DNA from: Symsagittifera roscoffensis
Taxonomy: Eukaryota; Xenacoelomorpha; Acoela; Convolutidae
Assembly (NCBI RefSeq): GCF_963678635.1
Contig: NC_087062.1
Location: 42,422,395 to 42,486,394 of the forward strand
Length of the DNA stretch: 64,000 nucleotides
Direction: 5' to 3'
Positions 9,021 to 19,540 of the stretch are shown piece by piece. The translations under genes were made by a program, and so were the position numbers. The notes beneath the pieces are model-generated. The model saw only the letters and a program-made list of their open reading frames with translations, searched no databases and was not told where the DNA came from. The stretch's first letter is position 1, and each line of letters opens with the position of its first letter.

Positions 9021-9338
9021 TTAAAAATAAATCAATTTCACCTTCTCTTGGAGTGTATTTTGAGACTGCTGAGCACATAATTTAACATTATGTTGATAAT
9101 GCTTCTTCTTGATATGATTAGTAAGTTCCTCGCTGCTATATGTATAAAAGTTACAATTGAAACACTTTAAAACGCCACAGTGCTTTCGATGTCTTGATGC
9201 GTGTAAGCGAGTGTATTCTCTTCCACATTCAAGACATGCAATTTTTTTTTCGTTTGTATTCAGTGACGGTAGAAAAAAGAAAAATTGGAGGTTTAGAAGG
9301 TCCCAAAATTTTAGAACAGAAAAAATGAATAACCTCAA
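9021..9338 (-). CDS. Mini C2H2/C2HC zinc-finger protein (copy 2)
   Basis: Second copy of the 2649-2897 gene. The fingers, CLECGREYTRLHASRHRKHC and the C-x2-C-x12-H-x4-H finger, are unchanged in sequence apart from minor differences; conservation of every Cys and His in both copies suggests that the protein may have been functional when duplicated. The open frame runs further upstream than in copy 1, but the likely start is the residue aligned to MPSLNR (about 9270; here PSLNTNEKK). It has the same short unrelated tail after KKKH. Downstream exons are possible but not identified. Confidence 0.55.
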   Translation of the reverse strand: MRLFIFSVLKFWDLLNLQFFFFLPSLNTNEKKIACLECGREYTRLHASRHRKHCGVLKCFNCNFYTYSSEELTNHIKKKHYQHNVKLCAQQSQNTLQEKVKLIYF

Positions 9339-9800
9339 AAAATGAATAAAAATGGATTAAAAAAAGCAAATTTCTTAACCAATTGCTTTTAACGTGAAAG
9401 AAAATCAGAATTGATTTACTATTTAGTCTACTGAATTAAAATTTATCCGATCTAACCATGGAGTTTTTAAAAGTTTTGCTATCAACCAATCAGAATCGAG
9501 CATTAATTGAAAGGAAATTCTTATCTTCCCTGATATCAACAGATCAGAATCGACTTTCAATGGTCATGGAATTTTCAATAAATTTTACGTCAACCAATCA
9601 AAACTGAGTTCTACTTCTCATGGATTTTTCAACAATTTTGATATTGTTTATAGAAATCAACGATTTCTTCACAGGTAGTATTTGTGGTAGTAACCAATCA
9701 GAATGAAGTATTCACAAATTTTAAAAAACTTTGTAGATCAGAACCAAACTATGTTTATGAAATTTCCCAATGAATCAATTTAATTGAATTGTTCTAACAT
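9339..9800 (-). promoter_or_regulatory. Array of inverted CCAAT boxes (copy 2)
   Basis: Matches the copy 1 array: CCAAT cores at about 9486, 9594 and 9694, with the 54-bp phase kept (the unit at about 9540 has lost its CCAAT). The ATTCTGATTTTCTTTCACG and TTAAAAGCAAT blocks are present nearer the gene. Confidence 0.5.
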
Positions 9801-10250
9801 AGCTAACTAACATATACAATTGACACCAAAGTGAGATAATTGAGATTTCTTGTCTGGTTTATATTGTTTTTTCGATGCTCAATTCAAAGTTTGAAATTTC
9901 AATCAAAATTTTTTCGATTTGTTCTATTTCTAAGCAGTGAAAAAAAAAATTACCAAAATAAACTATTTTGTTGTTTTTTTTTCTGGTATTTTGTTATACA
10001 AACAACCGAAAGTGTTTTAAATTTGGATTGTCGATTAAAAGATAATCAGACAAATCTAGATTTTGCATTTGTATCAAATTCAAAACAGTAATCGAAATGA
10101 TGTTCCTTGTCTTCAATATTTGTTTCATAGACTCTTCCATTCTTTTGTTTTTTACTGATCGACCACTCAACTTGAGTTAGTTCTTCTGAATAAAAACATT
10201 TTGTTAAATCTGGCAGTACTCTTCTATTCTGAAATCTCCTCTCTATCTTT

Positions 10251-10460
10251 TTAACAGAATAATTGAAGTTTCTGTGTTTCTATACAAGTTAAAACTAATA
10301 CAATCTCCATAACGTCATCTGTCCACCACTCTTTTTGTTTTTTGTAGTAGTTCAACCTTAAAATCTGATAAATGTTCATTTCAGACGCTGAAAACGCTTT
10401 TGATAGAAACATAATTCTTTCTGAAATTAACAAAGAAACTTGAAAAAACTTTTTAATCAT
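10251..10460 (-). CDS. Small unrecognised ORF (copy 2)
   Basis: ATG-initiated, 69 codons: MIKKFFQVSLLISERIMFLS then SASEMNIYQILRLNYYKKQKEWW. The copy 1 equivalent is at about 3960-4090, followed by the 3587-3922 frame. The N-terminal 13 residues are hydrophobic enough to suggest a membrane or signal segment, but this is weak. No homologue recognised. Confidence 0.3.
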   Translation of the reverse strand: MIKKFFQVSLLISERIMFLSKAFSASEMNIYQILRLNYYKKQKEWWTDDVMEIVLVLTCIETQKLQLFC

Positions 10461-10577
10461 TTTTAATCATTTTTGCATCAACAGAAAAAATTTTTCCCTT
10501 ATTTAGAGACTGATTAGTAATAAGTAAACTCATGTAGCCAATCAAAACTTCAAATTAAGGCAATTGAAAACAACCAA

Positions 10578-10777
10578 NNNNNNNNNNNNNNNNNNNNNNN
10601 NNNNNNNNNNNNNNNNNNNNNNNNNNNNNNNNNNNNNNNNNNNNNNNNNNNNNNNNNNNNNNNNNNNNNNNNNNNNNNNNNNNNNNNNNNNNNNNNNNNN
10701 NNNNNNNNNNNNNNNNNNNNNNNNNNNNNNNNNNNNNNNNNNNNNNNNNNNNNNNNNNNNNNNNNNNNNNNNNNNNN
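10578..10777. other. Assembly gap of exactly 200 N
   Basis: The flanking bases match copy 1 at 4213 and 6005, so the missing piece should be about 1,791 bp, not 200. The gap hides the second copies of the ORFs at 4257, 4989, 5377 and most of 5685, and of the (TA)n tract, which may be why assembly failed. Confidence 0.9.
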
Positions 10778-10868
10778 TAAGCAAATGAAAACTATTTCCG
10801 TATCCCAGATCCACAACTTCATCAAAATATTTTTCATTTGAATCTTATGAAAACCCGTACTTTTTTCT

Positions 10869-11108
10869 TCAAGGTGACTTAGACATAGCCAATTCTTTTC
10901 TAAAATCTCTAACTCTTCTACTCTCGAGTTCTCTCCATTCCGAAAAATTTATGATAATTTGCTCACTAGCTTGGGAGATTTTATTAAATTTGAGAATCTT
11001 GACAGTTTCGATGCCAATTTCAAACTGGATGCAGTAACTCGCCCGTTCTATTATGATTGGTTTCAAAGTTTGAGATAGATTTCCGTTTCTTCTAAAAATT
11101 CTTCTCAA
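10869..11108 (-). CDS. Small protein with PC4-like pattern (copy 2)
   Basis: Counterpart of 6095-6421, starting at MRRIFRRNGNLS. The core CIQFEIG, VKILKFN and IIINFSEWRELESRR is kept; the differences are few and conservative (for example Leu to Phe before SEW). The upstream part seen in copy 1 is not continuous here, supporting the internal Met as the real start of the conserved region. Function as for copy 1: possible ssDNA binding, inferred. Confidence 0.45.
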   Translation of the reverse strand: MRRIFRRNGNLSQTLKPIIIERASYCIQFEIGIETVKILKFNKISQASEQIIINFSEWRELESRRVRDFRKELAMSKSP

Positions 11109-11591
11109 AAATGAACTGAACGTAGAAGATGAACTGAATTGTAGAAGATTTTCAAATGAAATGAAATATATATTTTTTCAGCTGTAGATTTTGCTGAATT
11201 TCTCATAGAAAATTGAACTCCAAAAATTTGCAACACTTGATTGACTTTAATTGTTTATGAAGTATTTTGTAAAATAAGAATTCTTTATTGACTAAAGTTT
11301 TTCAAAAGGGAAGAACTTCCTTGAAAAATTTTCCTATTTACAACCTTGGTTGCGTATCTTTATTTAAAATTAAAAAACTAGCCAATTAACTAAAATCCAC
11401 AAATTGTTTTCATCAACTTCATCACCTTAGAATTAGTTCTGGAATTCTGATTAATTAAATTTTAGTGATTATTTCTAGAAATTAGAAGATTGAGAAAAAT
11501 CTAGATGTTAATGTGTAATGAATTCTTATAAAACTCAAGGATTTAAACTGTAGATTTTAAAAATTAGAAAATTCTAGAATTTAATGAATAA

Positions 11592-11664
11592 TGACGTCAG
11601 TTTCTCTGGTGGAAATATTCCACAACTTTTACTGTTCTATAAAAGTTAAAGTGTAATGACGTCG
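11592..11664. promoter_or_regulatory. Pair of TGACGTC(A/G) sites 65 bp apart (copy 2)
   Basis: Same motif pair and spacing as at 6806-6878. Confidence 0.35.
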
Positions 11665-12235
11665 TTTTCTCAGGTGAAATTACTTTTTTATTAACTCACT
11701 AATTCAGAAGACACGTTCTTAGCCCTTAAGACGAATCATGTCAGACCCTCTGAATGGCTTTTTCAAATAATTTTTCTTATGATATTTCATTATTTGTTAC
11801 AAGAATTTTGACAAAATTATTTTTTTCCAGCCTGAACAGTTTTTAACATATAAATGTAAACATTTTTTTACGTGTACCAAAAACTCTCTCAAGAGTTTTT
11901 GCAAAATGCAAAAAAATCTAAAAATTTCTTTGGTAAAATGCACGTTTTTTCTTGGTTTTTTCAAAAATTATGTAAAATTTTAACTTTATTTCTTAAATGA
12001 TAAAGCAAAAAATGCAAAACTTTAATGTAAAAAGCATGTTGACTTATTGCTTAGAAAACTTCCGTATTGATGACTTTAATCGCTATTCCCAATGTTAATA
12101 CCTTGGTTTTCAATTGTTTCTGATCAACAGACATGCAAAAATTAGTTTTCCGAACGATTAAATTTTTAATAAAAATTTGATAAAGGTTAGTAATTAACTG
12201 TGCAAGAAAAATTGTAATGATTTATTTCAGCAAGA

Positions 12236-12745
12236 TGGGAAAAGTGTTTCAATTTTTTGAAGCGTATGCGAAAAGTGTTTCACTTTTTTCGCACAAATGC
12301 GAAAATTGTTTCAATTTTTTTGACAAAATGCGAAAAGTGTTTTAATTTTATTTTGACAAAATGCAAAAAGTGTTTTTTTGACAAGACACGAAAATTATTT
12401 CAATTTTTTTGGACAAGATGCGAAAAATGTTTCCCTTTTTTCCTACAAATTCAAAAAGTGTTTCAATTTTTTTGACAAAATGCGAAAAGTGTTCCAATAT
12501 TTTTGACAATATGCGAAAATTGTTTCACTTTTTTTGACGAAATGCAAAAAGTTTTTCAATTTTTCCACAAAGTGCGAAAAGTATTTCATTTTTTTTGACA
12601 AAATGCGAAGAGTGGTTCAATTTTTTTGACAAAATGCGAAAAGTGTTCCAATATTTTGACAATATGCGAAAGGTGTTTCACTTTTTTTTGACAAAATGCG
12701 AAAAGTGTTTCATTTTTTCTACAACTTGCGAAAAGTGTGTACAAG
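12236..12745. repeat. Minisatellite, ~30-bp unit, about 16-17 copies
   Basis: Expanded counterpart of 7447-7632. Units are GCGAAAAGTGTTTCAATTTT plus TTTGACAAAAT with variants (GTACAAATGC, GACAATATGC). A 72-codon open frame through it is a by-product of a near-30-bp period and is not called. Confidence 0.85.
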
Positions 12746-13012
12746 ATGCAAAAACCATTAGGTAACTTTTAACTTGTGTACAATTTTTCTAGTGTTTTTC
12801 CGAATTTTTGTGCAAAAATTATTCGAGTTTTTTAACATATGTGCGAGTTCGGAGCACTAAATTAGGTTCTAATTGTTTTTCAATGTTTTACCCTGAACCT
12901 CTCATCTATTCTCATAATTAAAATGAAATTGAAGAAATTAATTAATTACAAAGAACAAAAATAAAACCAAACAACAATTATTTACAAAAACATTTAATCA
13001 AAGAGCCCGTCA
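12746..13012. other. AT-rich spacer, no gene seen
   Basis: Between the minisatellite and the next ORF group. No recognisable feature. Confidence 0.4.
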
Positions 13013-13217
13013 AGTAGCAGAAGAGTTCTGGAGGTTCTCTATAGAACGCAGAGCTGAACGAGGTTCCATTGCTGGTGGTTGTTGTGGAGAAGTGTTTTGA
13101 GGTGTCATTGTTTCTGAGAAACCCTCATCTCCATCTATTGTGATGGGGTTTTCGGCTGATCCTGCCTCCTCCCAAGGAAAGAGGAAAACGTCGACTGGTT
13201 AAGCTACAAATCTTGAG

Positions 13218-13508
13218 TCAGGAATCTCGGGGTAAGTTTCTCATCAGGATTCCCACATGATGAGAAACTTCCTCCATCATTGGCATTTCTTCAAGTTGGT
13301 TCTCTGCCATGGGTGCTTGTGTCATATGATGTTTGTTGAAGTCCCTTCGCATCACTTCCACCATGTGCCAGACTTGGATTGGGATGTCCATTCGTGTCAG
13401 AAAAACTCCAGAGACTGTTTCTCGCACTTGAATTTGTACTAGATCAGGCGAAAATTTTACAGAGTACATGAGGTTGCTGTTTTGCACTGAGAAGATCAAT
13501 TTGAGCAA
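13218..13508 (-). CDS. Small acidic/Met-rich protein with PC4-like pattern
   Basis: 96 codons, ATG-like start region MLKLIFSVQNSNLMYSVKFS. Core: LMYSVKFSPDLVQIQVRETV, then GVFLTRMDIPIQVWHMVEVM. Strands followed by 'M-D-I-P-I-Q-V-W-H-M-V' fit the PC4 layout (strand then Trp-containing helix). The rest is Met/Glu/His-rich. A separate open stretch on the same strand at 13013-13195 encodes a Pro/Gln/Ser-rich acidic tail (contains TPQNTSPQQPPAMEP) and is probably another exon. The higher GC of this block compared with its surroundings supports coding. An array of inverted CCAAT boxes lies upstream. Confidence 0.4.
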   Translation of the reverse strand: MLKLIFSVQNSNLMYSVKFSPDLVQIQVRETVSGVFLTRMDIPIQVWHMVEVMRRDFNKHHMTQAPMAENQLEEMPMMEEVSHHVGILMRNLPRDS

Positions 13509-13539
13509 TAAATTGAGTAAAAGAGTAAAAACAAGAAAG

Positions 13540-13635
13540 AGCTGAGAGAGGGGGTAGCTGACGGAAGATAAGTTGAAATTAGGGTATTTAGAGCTGAGAG
13601 AGGAGGTAGTTGACGGTAGTTAAGTTGAAAAAAAA
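13540..13635. repeat. Direct repeat, 51-bp period, two copies
   Basis: GAGCTGAGAGAGG(G/A)GGTAG followed by TGACGG and AAGTTGAAA, at 13540 and 13591. It lies in the 5' region of the 13218-13508 gene. Confidence 0.8.
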
Positions 13636-13688
13636 ATGATTTTTAGTTAGGAGTTAGGGATACGTTCAACTCGAATGTGTGGGTTTGG

Positions 13689-13870
13689 CCAATCAGAATT
13701 GATTTTCCTTATTTGGGTTGTAGTCGTATCCAATCAGATTTCAGCTTCCTTTTATGGCATTCTAGGATAAAAGTCGTGTCCAATCGGAAACAAAGCTCCA
13801 CTTTGGGTATTGTCGTTTCCAATCACAAAAATGTTCATTTTTTTCTAGTTGTTGTATCCAATCAGAGAAA
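13689..13870 (-). promoter_or_regulatory. Five inverted CCAAT boxes upstream of 13218-13508
   Basis: CCAATC cores on plus at about 13689, 13730, 13780, 13819 and 13858 (spacings 41, 50, 39, 39). Four are preceded by a TTGTCGTAT-like block, so this is a degenerate ~40-50-bp tandem repeat. In gene sense they read TTCTGATTGG or close, the same orientation as in the other arrays. Confidence 0.5.
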
Positions 13871-13881
13871 CTTTTAAGGAC

Positions 13882-14175
13882 TTAAATCTTCCAAATAAGT
13901 AAAAATATACACAAAAGCAATTGCAAAAACAAATGACAGAAAGTTGTTTGCCATGAAAATAAGAAATATTGCTGATATAAATAACAAAAGAATAGCGAAC
14001 AAGTAGCATCTCTACAAATTTTTTCATCAAGATAATTGAGTTTTTTGTATGTAATCAATGAGAAATTGTTGATTATTGAGTAGATATTCAAAATTTTTGA
14101 TTTGGATGTAAATTTGGGAGGATAACTCAAACTTGATGAGTTTTTCAAAGCAAATCTCTGGAAATCTGATTCCAA
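13882..14175 (-). CDS. Uncertain small ORF with hydrophobic C-terminus
   Basis: 97 codons with no convincing ATG start. Residues ~65-97 are strongly hydrophobic (FLFSWQTTFCHLFLQLLLCI then FLLIW) and could be one or two membrane segments. Composition could also arise from T-rich DNA. No homologue is recognised. Confidence 0.2.
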   Translation of the reverse strand: MESDFQRFALKNSSSLSYPPKFTSKSKILNIYSIINNFSLITYKKLNYLDEKICRDATCSLFFCYLYQQYFLFSWQTTFCHLFLQLLLCIFLLIWKI

Positions 14176-14250
14176 ACCGAATCAAGCAGGATTTTGAACT
14201 TTGAAAATTCTTAAAAAAATGAAGGAATAAAGAACTTTGCTGGGGAGTTT

Positions 14251-14595
14251 TTACAAATTTGGGTTTGGGAAGGGGATAAAAAGACTTTTTGATATATTAT
14301 CGTACGACATTTTGATTAATTTCAAGTTCTCGAGAATAAACAAAACTTGCTTCCTTGTGAGGTGTAACTCAGCCGTAAGTTTGAAGCTTTGACAAGCAAT
14401 ATGTGGATCACAAGTGATCTCTTTGATTGAGTAAGTTTCTCTGAAGAGACTTTTACTTAGTCGGAGAACTCTATTTTTGACAACATAAAGGCCCAAAAAA
14501 TTGTGAAAAAAGTAAGATTCAACATCTATTTCGTCAATAAGAAAATCAATTGGAAATTTTTCTTTTCTCTTGTAAAGTAACTCGAGGAAGCTCAA
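14251..14595 (-). CDS. Small unrecognised protein, weak PC4-like pattern
   Basis: Open for 114 codons; the 5' edge begins at a TTG, so the start is uncertain. Codon composition is more balanced than in the flanks. The middle has strand-like stretches (NRVLRLSKSLF, TYSIKEITC) and then FKLTAELHLTRKQVLFILENL, where a strand leads into a helix, resembling the end of a PC4 domain. It is divergently arranged with the polymerase gene at 14973, sharing the intergenic region 14596-14972. Confidence 0.35.
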   Translation of the reverse strand: MSFLELLYKRKEKFPIDFLIDEIDVESYFFHNFLGLYVVKNRVLRLSKSLFRETYSIKEITCDPHIACQSFKLTAELHLTRKQVLFILENLKLIKMSYDNISKSLFIPFPNPNL

Positions 14596-14599
14596 ATGT

Positions 14600-14972
14600 T
14601 TTTTGATAGACTTTTTTCAAATAATGATTAATTTTTTTTTAAATAATAAACAGTTCACTTTTAGAAAATGCTGGATTCTGATTGGTTGATTTCCAACAAA
14701 CAGTGTTATTAAAAGAATACTCATTTCTGATTGGTTGATTTTCCTCAAAGAACAGTAAATAAAACTTATTTCATTCTGATTTTCTTTACGTTAAAAGCAA
14801 TCGCTCTATACTTTGTATAACTACTTGAAATTATTTTCAAATACTTTTAACAATTCAAAGTAAGTATAAATTATTTATTAAATTTTTTGGGACATTTTAA
14901 ATCTACCAATTTTGTAGGTACCATGTACTTTTGTTTAATTTTGCTACAAGCTAAATCTCCCACTTTTTTCAG
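14600..14972 (+). promoter_or_regulatory. Promoter module of the Polinton lineage A polymerase
   Basis: Two TTCTGATTGGTTGATTT motifs at about 14676 and 14725, then ATTCTGATTTTCTTTACG plus TTAAAAGCAAT at about 14777-14805, then GGGACATTTTAAATCTACCA near 14890 and CTAAATCTCCCA near 14951, ending in TTTTTTCAG directly before the ATG. Every block has a match, in the same order and orientation, upstream of the mini zinc-finger gene at 2649-2897. The CAG|ATG arrangement suggests a spliced or trans-spliced leader. Confidence 0.55.
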
Positions 14973-17900
14973 ATGCCTTCACTCAACAGGAATGAGAAAG
15001 TGAAATGTGAGGACTGTGACAAAGAGTACAGGAGGTCCGATGCGGCTCGACATAGGAAAGATTGCGTGCGAGGAGTTATTTCTGGTTCCGAATGCAGGTA
15101 TTTCACTTACAATCAACAAAAAATGAATTATCACGCAGTCAAAAAACACGATCCATCAACTTCCAAGCAATCAACGGTTTGCTCTTCTTGCGAAAAAGAA
15201 TTTCCGATTTACTATTCGCTCCAACAACACCGGAGAAAAGATCATGGGGCGAAACAACGGAAGCCAAGTGATTCAGTGGCAGACTTGAACAAGATTGTGG
15301 AGGAGGAAGGGGATGATGGAGAGAAACTCAAAGAGGAGTTGAGTGCTTGTCAACACTTCCTGGTTGACACTGAGATGGAGAATCGGAGGCATAAGGTGTT
15401 TAACTTTCAAAGGTCAAAATTAGATACCAAAATTATCAACGAGAAGCTTGAAGAAGTCTTCAACAAGCTAGATTCCGCTGCAAAAACCAATATTGCTCTT
15501 GGAATTGTTCTCCATAATGTCAAAATGGGAGAATATTGGTATTATGATGCACACGAAAACAATACTTTGTTCGAAAAATCGCATTTACTGTGTACGAAAA
15601 CGGATTTGATTTCATATCAGGTAAAAGTTGAAAAGTTTGATATCGTGGAGCAATGCACCCAAAAACGTCAGAACACAAAGTGGAGGTTCAAGTTGATCAC
15701 AAATGTCACTATTTTTGGTGCACTACTGAAAAATATCCCAATGGGATGTCCAGACTCTGTTTTGCCTGAACCTTTACTGAAAAACCATTCAGTAAACTAT
15801 CTTTTATCGGATAAAGATAAACAACCATACAAAGATCATCTCTGTCTTTTCCGTGCGTTAACAATGTATTTGCATGGTCATTGTAACGTTGATGATCATC
15901 TCAACTGCTTACAGAGTTTATATCAAAATCTGGACAAGATCCGAAGAACTTTCTCGGAGTTGCCAATGATGATTTACCTCTTGTAGAGGGAATAGTTGAA
16001 CGTAACATATTCATTTACGATTTTGATATTCACGAAGGAGAATATGTTGGAGAATTAACCAGGCGAAGTATTGGAAAATTCAAAAAAACAGTGAAACTGC
16101 TAAGATTTAACAACCATATCATTCATACGAATGATAATGATTCTTTCTTCAAAGGTTTCCGATATCCTAGCTGTGACTGTTTCTTCAACAGATCAGACAA
16201 CTTCAACAGACATCTTATGTCTTGTAAAGATAGAGTGCGACACATTTATCCAAAAAATGTATTTACACTTCGAGAAAAGCTATTTGAAAAGTTGGAAGGT
16301 TTCAATATCCCAGTTTCGAAAGGTAACACACTATTCAACAACCTAGCTGTTTTCGATTTTGAGTCGATATGTGTTCCATCAGATGAACCGAAAGCTACCC
16401 AAACAACAACTTGGATTGGAAAACACGTTCCAATTTCTGTTTCAATATCCTCGAACCTGATAGATGAACCAATTTTTCTTTATTACAAGGATCCGCAAAA
16501 CCTTATTATCGATTTTGTAACCAAACTCGAAATTTTGGCTGAAAAAAGTAAGCTCGAAATGAGAATTAAATTTCAAAATGTTGAAAGAGTAGTGAATGAG
16601 CCGATGTCAAAATTTTTCCAAGAGTTGAATGAAAGATGTCGAAATCATCGAACTGAAAACTTTGAATACGAAGATGAATTTATAGAAGATACAGAGGAAA
16701 CTGATAGATCAACTCAGTTTTTGAGCATGCAGAAAAATCAGCTGATTGATTTGAAGCAAAATCTGGAGAGGTATGCTAACACGTTACCTGTATTTGGGTT
16801 TAACAGTGGAAGATATGATCTGAACTTGATCAAGAGCTATCTGATTCCCTACTTAACCAATGATAAAGAAGCTGAACCTATGGTTATCAAAAAGGCTAAC
16901 GATTTCATATCCTCCAAGTTTGGAGATATACAATTTCTCGATATCGTGAAATTTTTGGGTGGAGCAACATCTGTAGACTCCTTTCTTAAAGCTTACAAAG
17001 CCAGTGAGACAAAAGGGTTTTTCCCCTATGAGTGGTTTGACAGTCCAGACAAGCTCGAGAGTGAAAAATTACCTCCATACGAAGCCTTTTTCAGTAGACT
17101 GAGAAACAACAACCCTCTTGATAAAGACTTTAAGGATTACCAGAACCTGAAGTCAAGTGGACTTGATGAGCAGCAAGAACTAAAGAAACTTCAAATCAAG
17201 TCAGTACCTGCATCTGGATGGGATAATTACAAATATTTACAGGAGATTTGGCAGAAACATGGAATGACTACATTTGAAGATTTTTGCAGGGGTACAACAA
17301 CAAAGATGATGTTCCAATCCTTGAAGCAATGCAAAAAACGGTTCAATTTTATCATCAGAAAAAAATTGATATGTTAAAACTTGGATTTACTCTTCCAAAT
17401 CTGGAAAATATCTGTCTGCACAAATCAACCAATGAAAAATTCTACCCTTTTTGTGAAAGTGATAGAGATTTGTGCGAGAAAATTAGAGAGGATATGACGG
17501 GTCGACCAGCAATTGTGTTTACGCGAAAACTTGTTGTGGATGGAACCTCATCAGGGATTCATCAAAGTTCTGCAAATCAATTGTTGGAATTGATGCGAAC
17601 CAGCTCTATCCCTATTAAATGTGTCAAGACATGCCAACAGGATTGTACACAAGATGGGAGTTTGATTGCGATATGCAAAATTCAAGGCTAGACATAACCG
17701 ATCACGCAATTTTGAGAACATGGTCACCCAGAAACCAGACCAGAATGCAGAAATGAGAGCTTCCACACATCTGGAAACATAAAGAAAATTGACTGTTTCA
17801 CTGTTGATGGATATTGCAAACACTGCAAAACAGTATTTGAAGCAATGGGATGCTATTACCATTTTGTCCTTGCCAGGAGACTCGTCCCTCACTTAGCGAT

Positions 17901-19137
17901 GAAGATATTGAGGGAGGAAACAAAAGGAGAGAGATGGATGACTTGAGACGTGAGTATATTCGCGAAAAAGGATACAAAATCGAAGAGATGTGGGAATGTG
18001 AATAGGTGGCAAAACTTCAAAACGAACGAAAAAATAAAGTTGGAAGAAATGACATTGGGGAATATATGCAAAATTATGCCATTGAAAATGATCTTCTTAA
18101 GCATCCCCAGTGAATGCTAAAATCTAGTTTAAAACGAGAAAATGGTTCCATCATTACTCCTGTTTTCAATTTCTACATGGAACTTGGCTTACAGTGTACA
18201 AAAGCTTACCGCTTTGTACAGTATCTCTCTCAAAAATGCTTCAACAAGTTTGTTCAGTCAGTTGTTGATGCTAGAAGGGAAGGAGATGAGAACCCTTTAT
18301 CCGGTGTTGATGCAGAGACTATGAAGCTTTTAGGTAATTCATCCTACGGTTACCAGATAATGGACAGATCGAGACCTACGATCACAAAGTATTTGAATGA
18401 TGAGAAAACACACAAAGCATTTAATGAACCTCTCTTCAAACGATTGAACACTGTTCAGAAAAACTTGTACGAGATTGAATTACTAAAGTCAACAATTGAG
18501 CACGAAGAACCCCTAATAGTCGGATTTTTCATTCTGCAGCATGCAAAGCTGAGAATGTTTGAGCTTTACTACAGTTTTTTTTGACAATTTTTGTGATGTA
18601 AATAAGTTCGAGGAAATAGAAATGGAAACGGAATCGCTGTATTTAGCTCTTGCTGTGGAAAATTTGTATGATTGTATTCGTCCGGAGAAAAAAAGTGACT
18701 GGGAAAATGGAGAGAAAAAGATTGCAGAGATTCATTCATAGCAGATTCAAAAACAAATTTTTTTCCACGAACATGTTGTAGCGTTCACAAGAAGCACGAT
18801 ATACGAGAGCCTGGTCTGTTCAGAGAAAAATTTAGGTGTACGGAGATGCTATGTTTTTGCAGCAAGACTTATTGTTGCTATGACAACAAATCCGACAAGA
18901 TGAAGTTAAGCAGCAAAGGATTGAATAAAAGAATTCTAGAGGAATCCGGTGATGGTCCTATGGAAAAATATAGGAAAGTACTTGACAAAGCAATCAACTT
19001 GACATCAACAAACAGAGGATTTAGAAACATTAATCATATGGTTGCTACATAAGAGCAAACAAAGAAGGGATTGAGCTACTTTTACCCAAAAACACAAGTT
19101 CAGAACGACGGAAACTACACAAAACCTTTGAACTTGT
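14973..19137 (+). pseudogene. Polinton B-family DNA polymerase relic, lineage A
   Basis: Protein-primed type PolB of a Polinton, which would replicate the element. Parts in order: three zinc fingers at about 14,997-15,255; a charged linker; a block with CLFRALTMYLHGH near 15,850 typical of Polinton polymerase N-termini; another zinc-binding segment near 16,160-16,210; a 3'-5' exonuclease domain with FDFES near 16,355 and FGFNSGRYDLNLIK near 16,795; then SGWDNYKYLQEIW near 17,215; polymerase palm and fingers segments to about 18,700; a C-terminal segment to about 19,137. It is broken, with roughly five to eight interruptions, some of which may be introns. Domains remain easily readable, suggesting intermediate age. 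Confidence 0.85.
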
Positions 19138-19540
19138 AAATAACTGATAGTGTAATAGCATTCAATTCAGTATTGATTAACTAACTGTAAACCTGATTTT
19201 TTTCTCGAAGTTTCGTTAGGTTTCAGTATAGCTTTAGATAATTTTTTCGTTGAATCAAACCTATAAAACAATAATCAAAACATCTAAACCGTAGAAGCTA
19301 GCTAATAAACGCAAGTATCGGCAAAATCAAACTCAAAAATTTCGGGAGCCAAAAAATTTTTCTGAAACTTACCATCTGAAACCTTACCATTTTAATTTCT
19401 TGTGAAACCTATTCCCTATCATAATACCTAGGGAAATCTATTCCCTATCTTAATACATAGGTTGCTGACCGGATACTCTAAAGCCTATGTTAATACATGG
19501 GGATCAGCAACCATCCCCCCTGATCGTCTCACCCTTCTAC
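19138..19540. other. Boundary segment between Polinton and satellite
   Basis: No gene. It contains three versions of a CTATTCCCTAT(C/G)TTAATACATAGG-like phrase (about 19410, 19440, 19485) and an inverted pair GGTTGCTGA / TCAGCAACC at about 19452 and 19503 that could fold. The satellite proper begins right after this inverted pair. Confidence 0.5.

Larger units (their letters stand above)
7631..12750. repeat. Second copy of the tandem duplication (contains an assembly gap)
   Basis: Colinear with 1188-7630 throughout except for the N block at 10578-10777, which replaces about 1.8 kb. It carries its own mini zinc-finger ORF, CCAAT array, small minus-strand ORFs and a longer terminal minisatellite. 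See the first copy for the anchors. Confidence 0.85.
12900..19140. mobile_element. Polinton (Maverick) fossil, lineage A
   Basis: Holds a B-family DNA polymerase relic on plus (14973-19137), with three small ORFs on minus ahead of it. The element is broken and no intact terminal repeats, integrase, ATPase or capsid gene were seen here. Its right side is bounded by satellite DNA from 19541. The neighbouring duplicated unit (1188-12750) is related in its zinc-finger gene and promoter, so the two may once have been one element or two related ones. Moderately old, judging from the number of breaks (several) with domains still readable. Confidence 0.65.

Noticed and set aside
12257-12475. 72-codon ORF rich in Phe, Lys and Cys
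   Set aside because: It is a translation of the ~30-bp minisatellite.
15062-15271. Second frame overlapping the zinc-finger ORF
   Set aside because: Alternative-frame shadow with no domain.
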